In this document: piece after piece, positions 1 to 8,006 of the stretch
Position numbering within the stretch: the stretch's first letter is position 1
Layout of the letters: each line of letters begins with the position of its first letter
Assembly (NCBI GenBank): GCA_030998015.1
Contig: JARWMV010000166.1
Location: 1 to 31,127, forward strand
Direction: 5' to 3'
From: Ceratorhiza oryzae-sativae
Lineage: Eukaryota; Basidiomycota; Agaricomycetes; Cantharellales; Ceratobasidiaceae
DNA length: 31,127 nt
Program-made: the position numbers and the translations under genes
The notes under the pieces: generated by a model
Told to the model about the DNA's origin: nothing
Database searches by the model: none
The model's input: the letters and a program-made list of their open reading frames with translations, nothing else

Positions 1-85
1 AATCCCGTCTTACTCGGTTCCTATTTTACAGGATTTATTATCCCCGCATATTCCAGCCATGATGCGGTACAAAATAGGTCTGTAG
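1..85 (+). pseudogene. LAGLIDADG endonuclease C-terminus, left palindrome arm
   Basis: The plus strand encodes the last 27 codons of the LAGLIDADG gene at 8007-8825, ending MMRYKIGL and TAG. It is the mirrored copy in the left arm and is cut by the window start; the catalytic part is absent here. The KIGL ending is shared by four LAGLIDADG loci in this window. Confidence 0.8.
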
Positions 86-326
86 TTTTCTATATATTAT
101 TTTGGTTAACGGCAGTGCAACTTACTTTTCTAGACGATTTAGCAATCACTACAGTAGTCTACGAGAAATTAAACAATTAAATGGAAATTCAAGTCTAATT
201 TATACAACTCTAAGTTCTATGGGTCTAACGAATTTTAGTTGGTCTCCTGTTGCATTAACTCCAAATTACCATAAAGAATTTGTTTTGTTAAACAATAAAT
301 CGACTGAGTTAATCAAAGACATTCAT

Positions 327-711
327 CCGCCGGCGTTAGAGGGAATCCTCAGATGAGGTAGCCTTGACCATGAGTCTCATGGTCCAGGCTACCTCCCATA
401 AAGATTCCCTCGTAGAAAATGACGACCGTTCGTCATTTTCAGCCGGCGGCTAAATATCGATATTATGCCGCGCACTAGCAATCGCAAACGGTTGCGATTG
501 CTCACGTTGGTTGGTGGGACAAGTCCCACCAGCAACTAACGCGCGCGGGCCCCCGCTCTATCGGCTAAAATCTTAGGTGTAACCCAAGATTTCAGCCGCT
601 AAAGCGGAGGGTCAACGACCCGTGGGCATTGTTAACGAGGCCGCGTTCGCGGCGAGCCGCGCGCACGCCAGGGCCGCCTTGGCAAGCCAAGGCGTTCGCA
701 GGCGTGCACGG
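327..711 (+). repeat. Composite hairpin element, type A joined to type B
   Basis: Type A runs from CCGCCGGCGTTA to TAACGCGCGCGG, imperfect terminal inverted repeats. Inside are stacked hairpins built on GAGGGAATC/GATTCCCTC, GAAAATGACGA/TCGTCATTTTC, GCAATCGCAA/TTGCGATTGC and TGGTGGGAC/GTCCCACCA. Type B follows directly, from GCCCCCGCTC to CACGGG. The apical loop of the first A hairpin carries an extra nested hairpin (GAGGTAGCCT/AGGCTACCTC). It interrupts the GIY-YIG coding sequence. Confidence 0.9.
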
Positions 712-803
712 GTAATGTTCTTTTGCATTTTACACAATATGAAGCAAGAGCTTTAGAGCAAGCTATTCTAAGTGCTATGAAGCCATCACTAAATACAGAA
801 TCT

Positions 804-1027
804 GACCCGTGCCCGCCTACGATCGCAGCTGCGGCCCTGGCGTGCGCGGGCTCGCGGCCAGAGGGGCCGCCTCGCGCACAACCTAGTGCCCCCCAAACAA
901 TGCAGCGTAGCTGCACATGTTTGGGGGGCACTAGGGCCCAAAACCAAACTCGGTCATCGCAGATGTCCGGCAGGGGTTAGTCACAGACTAACCCGCTTAC
1001 CGTCCCCAGCGCGGCCGGCTCGAGGGT
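804..1027 (+). repeat. Composite hairpin element (variant X module plus D hairpin plus E end)
   Basis: It contains a diverged copy of the CACGCC-rich module seen in types B and C, a type D hairpin (CCCCCCAAACAATGCAGC and its complement), the GGTCATCGCAGATGTCCGGC module, a GGTTAGTCACAGACTAACC hairpin and the CCCCAGCGCGGCCGGCTCGAGGGTT end typical of type E. The chimera shows that modules are exchanged between families. It splits the GIY-YIG coding sequence. Confidence 0.85.
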
Positions 1028-1279
1028 TATATTAACTGTATAAATTTCCATAAATCTAGTGTTTTAGGGGAATACGTACGATTTGTTGATATTACCAAAC
1101 CAATGAAAGAAGTTCACCCTTATTCTAAGGAAAATTTACCATTAGTAGAAGGAATCAATTATGATGAAATTCCATTAGGACTAATTTGGGCTTACGATGA
1201 AAATCTCAATAAAATAGGGGAATTTACATCTAGTATTAAAGCAGCAAGTTTTTTGAATATTTCTAAAGGAGCAGTACTC

Positions 1280-1614
1280 CCGCCGGCGTTAGAGGGAATC
1301 CTAAAGATTCCCTCGTAGAAAATGACGACCGTTCGTCATTTTCAGCCGGCGGCTAAATATCGATATTATGCCGCGCACTAGCAATCGCAAACGGTTGCGA
1401 TTGCTCACGTTGGTTGGTGGGACAAGTCCCACCAGCAACTAACGCGCGCGGGCCCCCGCTCTATCGGCTAAAATCTTAGGTGTAACCCAAGATTTCAGCC
1501 GCTAAAGCGGAGGGTCAACGACCCGTGGGCATTGTTAACGAGGCCGCGTTCGCGGCGAGCCGCGCGCACGCCAGGGCCGCCTTGGCAAGCCAAGGCGTTC
1601 GCAGGCGTGCACGG
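1280..1614 (+). repeat. Composite hairpin element A+B
   Basis: Same A+B layout as at 327-711 but with the short apical loop CCTAAAG in the first A hairpin. It lies between the two NUMOD-like repeats of the GIY-YIG gene. Confidence 0.9.
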
Positions 1615-1961
1615 GTAATATTAATAAAAAATTCACTAATGGCATATTTGAGGGTAAAGTTATATCTTTATTATTTTGTAGAAATATCCTAGGTGCTATT
1701 AGTAATAAAATTCCAGTGGTAGTTATTGACCTACTAACTGACCAAGCCTACCATTATTTCACAATTGGAGGCGCAAGTCAAGCTATAGGTATGGGAAAAA
1801 CAATAAACCCTGGTACAGTTAAAACTAAATGGATTAAACCTGGGAAATTATATCAAAATCGATGGTTAATTGTCGAGGAATCAAATTACACTGGAAAACC
1901 TTACATTGAAGGCCCTACGGCTCTAGTGTAGAACAATCATTTTTCTTTCCAATCTTTTAAC

Positions 1962-1992
1962 GTGGGTTTTGCCCCTTAAGGGGCCAACCCAC
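1962..1992 (+). terminator. Hairpin after GIY-YIG stop
   Basis: GTGGGTT and AACCCAC flank the inner palindrome GCCCCTTAAGGGGC. It lies between the GIY-YIG stop and the displaced cox2 tail, with a mirrored copy at 6102-6132. It could mark an RNA end or a processing site, or be another small mobile hairpin. The role is inferred only from position. Confidence 0.45.
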
Positions 1993-1997
1993 ACCCC

Positions 1998-2060
1998 ACT
2001 ATTGCTGTCGAAGCCGTATCTTTAGAAAAATATTTAGTATGGCTGGATAGCCAATACTAA
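1998..2060 (+). pseudogene. cox2: Displaced cox2 C-terminal tail, left arm
   Basis: Twenty codons and a stop encode [20 protein letters not shown], nearly the same as the last 20 residues of cox2 exon 4, but with many synonymous differences. It lies just downstream of the GIY-YIG gene. In Allomyces atp6 and in some mycorrhizal fungi a mobile endonuclease gene inserts near a gene's 3' end, supplies a new C-terminus and leaves the old one downstream; this fragment fits that pattern. It lacks a start and is not expected to be translated. Confidence 0.88.
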
Positions 2061-2120
2061 TTCATCAGAATTAAATATTGAATAACGAACTACGAGATCT
2101 ATTTTATGTTGAAAATCAAA

Positions 2121-2314
2121 CCCCCGCTTAGGGTCATCCAGCATTGTATTTATATATAAATACATGCTGTTGACCCGAGGGGTTTGGTTATCGAGGCCGC
2201 GTTCGCGGCGAGCCGCGCGCACGCCAGGGCCGCCTTGGCTTGATTATTGACCTTAAGGTCAATATGAGCCAAGCTTGCTTGGCTTAAGCCAGGGCGTTCG
2301 CAGGCGTGCACGGG
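2121..2314 (+). repeat. Type C hairpin element with TCAAA duplication
   Basis: The element runs from CCCCCGCTTAGGGTCA to GTGCACGGG and is flanked by TCAAA at 2116-2120 and 2315-2319. Removing it with one copy restores GAA AAT CAA AAA GTA in the LAGLIDADG frame. This copy is longer than others because the GGCTT(G/A)AGCC loop carries an added hairpin (TTGACCTTAAGGTCAA and AGCCAAGCTTGCTTGGCTT). Confidence 0.93.
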
Positions 2315-2327
2315 TCAAAAAGTAATT

Positions 2328-2372
2328 CCTCCGCGCTTAGGCCGCCCTGCGGGCGATCAAAGAGCGCGGAGG
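2328..2372 (+). repeat. Small hairpin element, type H
   Basis: The apical part CGCTTAGGCCGCCC...GGCGATCAAAGAGCG is shared with 24970-25016. The basal stem differs between the two copies but stays paired: CCTCCGCGC with GCGCGGAGG here, TTCTCAGCGC with GCGCTGAGAA there. It interrupts the LAGLIDADG frame. Confidence 0.85.
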
Positions 2373-2542
2373 GGAAGAGGTTAGGGTCAAACATAGGTGA
2401 TTTATTAACACTTGAGGGGCTTTGTTATTGGATTTGCGATGACGGTTATTGGAATGGGAACGGTGTACATTTGTGTACAGAATCTTTCACATTAGAAGAG
2501 GTAAATCTTTTGGTTAAAACTTTAACTGAAAAATTTAATTTG

Positions 2543-2727
2543 ACCCTCGAGAATCGATGTAGATTTGCCTTCGCAAATCATCGATTCTCGGCGAGACGGC
2601 CGCGCTGGGGACGCCCGAAATGTGATTTCCAAAAACACCCCCAAACATGTGCAGCTACGCTGCATTGTTTGGGGGTGGTTTTGGCCAAGCCCTACGGGCA
2701 TCCATTCGGGCGTCCCCAGCGCGACGG
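2543..2727 (+). repeat. Type E hairpin element
   Basis: It starts ACCCTCGAGAATCGATG and ends CCCCAGCGCGACGG. Its parts are an AGAATCGATG/CATCGATTCT hairpin with a TTTGCCTTCGCAAA tip, then CTGGGGACGCCCGAA paired with TTCGGGCGTCCCCAG, and a type D hairpin at the apex. It splits the LAGLIDADG gene after KFNL. Confidence 0.9.
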
Positions 2728-2902
2728 AATGTTCCATCAGTAAAAACAATGGTAATTTTAGAATACGAATTTCTTCTAAGTCCATACCTGAACTACAAAA
2801 TGGTTATCACCTATAATGCCTCCGCGCGTTCCCTGCTCGGTCATCGAAGATGTCCGGCAGGGGCGCACTAAACCGATGATGCGATATAAAATAGGTCTTT
2901 AA

Positions 2903-3190
2903 TGTTTAGAGTATTGTTTCTTTCTTTGATTGGGAGTTATGGCAGACTTCCTTAATATTAATTAATATTAGTCAATATTAATCATTTTTAGTCAAAAAAA
3001 AAAATGAATTTCCAACAAACCCCTCCCCTAAGATCACGCAGCTTCAATCTTCCGTATGAAGAAGTCCATAAAATGGACGATCGGAGCTGCTTTAGTTTAG
3101 GAGAATCTCATTAGAAGATATACTTCTACAGGGACCCCATAATTTAACATTTCAACCATACTCCACTTACTTACCCTTTTCTTAAAATAT
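2903..3190 (+). other. Intron-like non-coding region, no gene
   Basis: This stretch follows the LAGLIDADG stop. It includes an AATATTAATTAATATT palindrome, an A11 run, and a possible structured stretch (CGCAGCTTC paired imperfectly with GGAGCTGC). It is probably the RNA-structural remainder of a group I intron; a full core could not be assigned. The last 30 bases match a region near 18900 in another intron. Confidence 0.4.
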
Positions 3191-3198
3191 TACTACTG

Positions 3199-3342
3199 AC
3201 CCCCAAACATGTGCAGCTACGCTGCATTGTTTGGGGGGCAGTAGCCCCCCAATAATGCAATGACCTCCCAATGCGTTACCAAGCCTGTAAGGCACGCCCT
3301 ACGGGCCAACGTATTGGGAGGGCCATTGCAATCATTGGGGGT
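3199..3342 (+). repeat. Type D element with CTACTG duplication
   Basis: Two GC-rich hairpins lie between CTACTG at 3193-3198 and 3343-3348. The element core starts ACCCCC and ends GGGGGT. The linker between the hairpins is CAGTAG (3239-3244), the reverse complement of the duplication. The second hairpin carries a nested hairpin with GGTAACGCATTGGGAGG-like arms. The same element sits at the same place in a related intron at 18745-18887. Confidence 0.9.
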
Positions 3343-3348
3343 CTACTG

Positions 3349-3719
3349 TGGAATCGAATTATGGCATTCGCCCTGTTGGGTGGGGCGCCCAGTTACCCCT
3401 GGGCTTCCTACTAGTCTCCAACTGGAAGACATGCCCCAGGTATACTCCAACACGTGTTGGGTTTAGTTCATTTGATTTCGATAGTACACAAAACAAATAA
3501 ATTTCTAATTATGGTGTCCCACTAGTATTGTTATTTGTATAACAATATATTAGAGGTATTCCCCTAATTATAATAATTGAAGAAAAGGCCCTAGGTTTCG
3601 TCTTATGTTATTAGGCTATGTATCGAAAATCTTTCTAAACCTTTTTGTATGTGTCCAAAGAGCTGGCGACCTAGTTCCCCATGGGCTAGCGAATTATTCC
3701 CGACCCTAACCTAAAAACT
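3349..3719 (+). other. 5' half of a group I-like intron, truncated
   Basis: The segment shares long stretches with 18600-18738 of the complete intron at 17.8-19.1 kb: the GGGGCGCCCAGTTACCCC block, the GGAGACTAGTAGGAAGC complement and the GGCCCTAGGTTTCGTCTTATG box. It carries about 115 extra bases before TATTCCCC. In the complete intron a LAGLIDADG gene comes next; here the sequence runs into an E element and the palindrome centre, so the intron is cut off. Confidence 0.6.
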
Positions 3720-3941
3720 AACCCTCGAGAATCGATGTAGATTTGCCTTCGCAAATCATCGATTCTCGGCGAGCCGGCCGCGACGGTTTCTTTAAGACCC
3801 TCGAGCCGGCCGCGCTGGGGACGCCCGAAATGTGATTTCCAAAAACACCCCCAAACATGTGCAGCTACGCTGCATTGTTTGGGGGTGGTTTTGGGCCCTA
3901 CGGGCCCAAGGGACATCCATTCGGGCGTCCCAGCGCGACGG
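3720..3941 (+). repeat. Type E element with partial internal duplication
   Basis: The E start and end are present, but a GCCGGCCGCGACGGTTTC / GACCCTCGAGCCGGCCGCG segment shows two E ends abutting, as if one element inserted into, or recombined with, another. The mirrored copy at 4154-4375 lacks one G in the tip of the first hairpin. Confidence 0.85.
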
Positions 3942-4153
3942 ATTAGTTTCCCTTTCAGTTTGGGTGCGTCTCTGCCGGACATCTTCGATGACCGATCAGT
4001 GAACGCCTAACCCAACCGAGGACGGGAAGAGTCCGATTTGCGCATCATGATGCGCAAATCGGACTCTTCCCGTCCTCGGTTGGGTTAGGCGTTCACTGAT
4101 CGGTCATCGAAGATGTCCGGCAGAGACGCACCCAAACTGAAAGGGAAACTAAT
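3942..4153. repeat. Palindrome centre
   Basis: About 105 bases on each side of 4047/4048 are perfectly complementary, with a CGCATCATGATGCG core and no spacer. Both sides carry the CTGCCGGACATCTTCGATGACC module seen in other hairpin elements. A linear molecule with a closed hairpin end, read through, would look like this; so would a fold-back read. Confidence 0.85.
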
Positions 4154-4375
4154 CCGTCGCGCTGGGACGCCCGAATGGATGTCCCTTGGGCCCGTAGGGC
4201 CCAAAACCACCCCCAAACAATGCAGCGTAGCTGCACATGTTTGGGGGTGTTTTTGGAAATCACATTTCGGGCGTCCCCAGCGCGGCCGGCTCGAGGGTCT
4301 TAAAGAAACCGTCGCGGCCGGCTCGCGAGAATCGATGATTTGCGAAGGCAAATCTACATCGATTCTCGAGGGTTA
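4154..4375 (-). repeat. Type E element, right-arm mirror
   Basis: Reverse-complement copy of 3720-3941 with a one-base loss (CTCGCGAG where the left arm has CTCGGCGAG). Confidence 0.85.
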
Positions 4376-4751
4376 GTTTTTAGGTTAGGGTCGGGAATAA
4401 TTCGCTAGCCCATGGGGAACTAGGTCGCCAGCTCTTTGGACACATACAAAAAGGTTTAGAAAGATTTTCGATACATAGCCTAATAACATAAGACGAAACC
4501 TAGGGCCTTTTCTTCAATTATTATAATTAGGGGAATACCTCTAATATATTGTTATACAAATAACAATACTAGTGGGACACCATAATTAGAAATTTATTTG
4601 TTTTGTGTACTATCGAAATCAAATGAACTAAACCCAACACGTGTTGGAGTATACCTGGGGCATGTCTTCCAGTTGGAGACTAGTAGGAAGCCCAGGGGTA
4701 ACTGGGCGCCCCACCCAACAGGGCGAATGCCATAATTCGATTCCACAGTAG

Positions 4752-4894
4752 ACCCCCAATGATTGCAATGGCCCTCCCAATACGTTGGCCCGTAGGGCGT
4801 GCCTTACAGGCTTGGTAACGCATTGGGAGGTCATTGCATTATTGGGGGGCTACTGCCCCCAAACAATGCAGCGTAGCTGCACATGTTTGGGGGT
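4752..4894 (-). repeat. Type D element, right-arm mirror
   Basis: Mirror of 3199-3342, flanked by CAGTAG on both sides with linker CTACTG. One G run is a base shorter than in the left arm. Confidence 0.88.
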
Positions 4895-5365
4895 CAGTAG
4901 TAATATTTTAAGAAAAGGGTAAGTAAGTGGAGTATGGTTGAAATGTTAAATTATGGGGTCCCTGTAGAAGTATATCTTCTAATGAGATTCTCCTAAACTA
5001 AAGCAGCTCCGATCGTCCATTTTATGGACTTCTTCATACGGAAGATTGAAGCTGCGTGATCTTAGGGGAGGGGTTTGTTGGAAATTCATTTTTTTTTTTG
5101 ACTAAAAATGATTAATATTGACTAATATTAATTAATATTAAGGAAGTCTGCCATAACTCCCAATCAAAGAAAGAAACAATACTCTAAACATTAAAGACCT
5201 ATTTTATATCGCATCATCGGTTTAGTGCGCCCCTGCCGGACATCTTCGATGACCGAGCAGGGAACGCGCGGAGGCATTATAGGTGATAACCATTTTGTAG
5301 TTCAGGTATGGACTTAGAAGAAATTCGTATTCTAAAATTACCATTGTTTTTACTGATGGAACATT

Positions 5366-5550
5366 CCGTCGCGCTGGGGACGCCCGAATGGATGCCCGTA
5401 GGGCTTGGCCAAAACCACCCCCAAACAATGCAGCGTAGCTGCACATGTTTGGGGGTGTTTTTGGAAATCACATTTCGGGCGTCCCCAGCGCGGGCCGTCT
5501 CGCCGAGAATCGATGATTTGCGAAGGCAAATCTACATCGATTCTCGAGGG
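5366..5550 (-). repeat. Type E element, right-arm mirror
   Basis: Mirror of 2543-2727. It has one extra C in GCGGGCCGTC compared with the left arm. Confidence 0.88.
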
Positions 5551-5779
5551 TCAAATTAAATTTTTCAGTTAAAGTTTTAACCAAAAGATTTACCTCTTCT
5601 AATGTGAAAGATTCTGTACACAAATGTACACCGTTCCCATTCCAATAACCGTCATCGCAAATCCAATAACAAAGCCCCTCAAGTGTTAATAAATCACCTA
5701 TGTTTGACCCTAACCTCTTCCCCTCCGCGCTCTTTGATCGCCCGCAGGGCGGCCTAAGCGCGGAGGAATTACTTTTTGA

Positions 5780-5973
5780 CCCGTGCACGCCTGCGAACGC
5801 CCTGGCTTAAGCCAAGCAAGCTTGGCTCATATTGACCTTAAGGTCAATAATCAAGCCAAGGCGGCCCTGGCGTGCGCGCGGCTCGCCGCGAACGCGGCCT
5901 CGATAACCAAACCCCTCGGGTCAACAGCATGTATTTATATATAAATACAATGCTGGATGACCCTAAGCGGGGG
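5780..5973 (-). repeat. Type C element, right-arm mirror
   Basis: Mirror of 2121-2314, flanked by TTTGA (TCAAA on the other strand) on both sides. Confidence 0.92.
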
Positions 5974-6033
5974 TTTGATTTTCAACATAAAATAGATCTC
6001 GTAGTTCGTTATTCAATATTTAATTCTGATGAA

Positions 6034-6096
6034 TTAGTATTGGCTATCCAGCCATACTAAATATTTTTCTAAAGATACGGCTTCGACAGCAATAGT
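6034..6096 (-). pseudogene. cox2: Displaced cox2 C-terminal tail, right arm
   Basis: Mirror of 1998-2060. In this arm the order on the minus strand is cox2 exon 4, GIY-YIG exon 1, intron, GIY-YIG exon 2, then this tail. That is the order expected when an endonuclease gene inserts into the cox2 3' end and pushes the old tail downstream. Confidence 0.88.
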
Positions 6097-6479
6097 GGGG
6101 TGTGGGTTGGCCCCTTAAGGGGCAAAACCCACGTTAAAAGATTGGAAAGAAAAATGATTGTTCTACACTAGAGCCGTAGGGCCTTCAATGTAAGGTTTTC
6201 CAGTGTAATTTGATTCCTCGACAATTAACCATCGATTTTGATATAATTTCCCAGGTTTAATCCATTTAGTTTTAACTGTACCAGGGTTTATTGTTTTTCC
6301 CATACCTATAGCTTGACTTGCGCCTCCAATTGTGAAATAATGGTAGGCTTGGTCAGTTAGTAGGTCAATAACTACCACTGGAATTTTATTACTAATAGCA
6401 CCTAGGATATTTCTACAAAATAATAAAGATATAACTTTACCCTCAAATATGCCATTAGTGAATTTTTTATTAATATTAC

Positions 6480-6814
6480 CCGTGCACGCCTGCGAACGCC
6501 TTGGCTTGCCAAGGCGGCCCTGGCGTGCGCGCGGCTCGCCGCGAACGCGGCCTCGTTAACAATGCCCACGGGTCGTTGACCCTCCGCTTTAGCGGCTGAA
6601 ATCTTGGGTTACACCTAAGATTTTAGCCGATAGAGCGGGGGCCCGCGCGCGTTAGTTGCTGGTGGGACTTGTCCCACCAACCAACGTGAGCAATCGCAAC
6701 CGTTTGCGATTGCTAGTGCGCGGCATAATATCGATATTTAGCCGCCGGCTGAAAATGACGAACGGTCGTCATTTTCTACGAGGGAATCTTTAGGATTCCC
6801 TCTAACGCCGGCGG
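6480..6814 (-). repeat. Composite A+B hairpin element, right-arm mirror
   Basis: Mirror of 1280-1614. Confidence 0.9.
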
Positions 6815-7066
6815 GAGTACTGCTCCTTTAGAAATATTCAAAAAACTTGCTGCTTTAATACTAGATGTAAATTCCCCTATTTTATTGAGATTTTCATCGT
6901 AAGCCCAAATTAGTCCTAATGGAATTTCATCATAATTGATTCCTTCTACTAATGGTAAATTTTCCTTAGAATAAGGGTGAACTTCTTTCATTGGTTTGGT
7001 AATATCAACAAATCGTACGTATTCCCCTAAAACACTAGATTTATGGAAATTTATACAGTTAATATA

Positions 7067-7288
7067 ACCCTCGAGCCGGCCGCGCTGGGGACGGTAAGCG
7101 GGTTAGTCTGTGACTAACCCTGCCGGACATCTGCGATGACCGAGTTTGGTTTTGGGCCCTAGTGCCCCCAAACATGTGCAGCTACGCTGCATTGTTTGGG
7201 GGGCACTAGGTTGTGCGCGAGGCGGCCCCTCTGGCCGCGAGCCCGCGCACGCCAGGGCCGCAGCTGCGATCGTAGGCGGGCACGGGTC
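7067..7288 (-). repeat. Composite hairpin element, right-arm mirror
   Basis: Mirror of 804-1027. Two G/C runs are one base shorter than in the left arm (CCCTGCC and GTGCCCCCAAAC). Confidence 0.85.
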
Positions 7289-7380
7289 AGATTCTGTATT
7301 TAGTGATGGCTTCATAGCACTTAGAATAGCTTGCTCTAAAGCTCTTGCTTCATATTGTGTAAAATGCAAAAGAACATTAC

Positions 7381-7765
7381 CCGTGCACGCCTGCGAACGC
7401 CTTGGCTTGCCAAGGCGGCCCTGGCGTGCGCGCGGCTCGCCGCGAACGCGGCCTCGTTAACAATGCCCACGGGTCGTTGACCCTCCGCTTTAGCGGCTGA
7501 AATCTTGGGTTACACCTAAGATTTTAGCCGATAGAGCGGGGGCCCGCGCGCGTTAGTTGCTGGTGGGACTTGTCCCACCAACCAACGTGAGCAATCGCAA
7601 CCGTTTGCGATTGCTAGTGCGCGGCATAATATCGATATTTAGCCGCCGGCTGAAAATGACGAACGGTCGTCATTTTCTACGAGGGAATCTTTATGGGAGG
7701 TAGCCTGGACCATGAGACTCATGGTCAAGGCTACCTCATCTGAGGATTCCCTCTAACGCCGGCGG
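7381..7765 (-). repeat. Composite A+B hairpin element, right-arm mirror
   Basis: Mirror of 327-711, including the nested apical hairpin (GGAGGTAGCCTGG...). Confidence 0.9.
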
Positions 7766-8006
7766 ATGAATGTCTTTGATTAACTCAGTCGATTTATTGT
7801 TTAACAAAACAAATTCTTTATGGTAATTTGGAGTTAATGCAACAGGAGACCAACTAAAATTCGTTAGACCCATAGAACTTAGAGTTGTATAAATTAGACT
7901 TGAATTTCCATTTAATTGTTTAATTTCTCGTAGACTACTGTAGTGATTGCTAAATCGTCTAGAAAAGTAAGTTGCACTGCCGTTAACCAAAATAATATAT
8001 AGAAAA

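Larger units (their letters stand above)
105..1931 (+). pseudogene. GIY-YIG endonuclease exon 2, left-arm copy, in pieces
   Basis: Four coding blocks read in order once the GC-rich elements are taken out: 105-326 (starts VNGSATYFSRRF, the YIG-side half of the GIY-YIG domain), 716-803 (FTQYEARALEQAILSAMKP), 1028-1279 (IWAYDENLNKIGEF, a NUMOD-like repeat) and 1615-1931 (VVVIDLLTDQAYHYF, a second NUMOD-like repeat, then a stop). The missing N-terminal half lies at 9407-10138 near the right arm, so this copy has no first exon in the window. The family cuts DNA at intronless or element-free target sites. The element insertions bring stops, so no full protein is expected unless they are removed from RNA. 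Confidence 0.8.
2075..2902 (+). pseudogene. LAGLIDADG endonuclease, C-terminal half, left arm
   Basis: With the inserted elements removed, the frame reads NNELRDLFYVENQKVIP, NIGDLLTLEGLCYWICDDG (the second LAGLIDADG-domain region), SFTLEEVNLLVKTL, RIRISSKSIPELQ and MMRYKIGL-stop. The N-terminal half with the first LAGLIDADG motif is missing; the frame opens right after the displaced cox2 tail. A C element sits in QK, a small hairpin in IPSN, an E element after KFNL, and a G/C module near 2819-2870. Near 2796 the family sequence needs one more A (CTACAAAATGG), so either a true frameshift or a homopolymer error is present. Confidence 0.8.
5191..6019 (-). pseudogene. LAGLIDADG endonuclease, C-terminal half, right arm
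   Basis: Mirror of 2075-2902 with the same hairpin insertions, the same missing N-terminal half and the same apparent one-base frameshift before the MMRYKIGL end. The frameshift is shared by both arms, so it is either real or a shared consensus error. Confidence 0.8.
6163..7987 (-). pseudogene. GIY-YIG endonuclease exon 2, hairpin-interrupted
   Basis: This is the second exon of the GIY-YIG gene whose first exon is at 9407-10060. The predicted splice joins ...TTA TAT at 9407 to GTT AAC GGC AGT at 7987, rebuilding GVYVIQSHNTQDLYV + NGSATYF, which is the GIY...YIG motif pair. Coding blocks are 7766-7987, 7289-7380, 6815-7066 and 6163-6479; the last two hold NUMOD-like DNA-binding repeats. Three composite hairpin elements break it. 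The protein would be a site-specific nuclease that spreads this segment into element-free cox2. Confidence 0.8.

Noticed and set aside
632..980. Long GC-rich open frames on both strands at 632-980, 2306-2816 and 7103-7460
   Set aside because: They are translations of the hairpin elements. Only the parts overlapping the LAGLIDADG and GIY-YIG blocks are coding.
3260..3466. Open frame starting MTSQCVTKPV, with mirrored and similar copies at 4628-4834, 14352-14732 and 18623-18826
   Set aside because: It runs through type D hairpin arms and intron RNA; its recurrence follows the repeats, with no domain or codon pattern of a gene.
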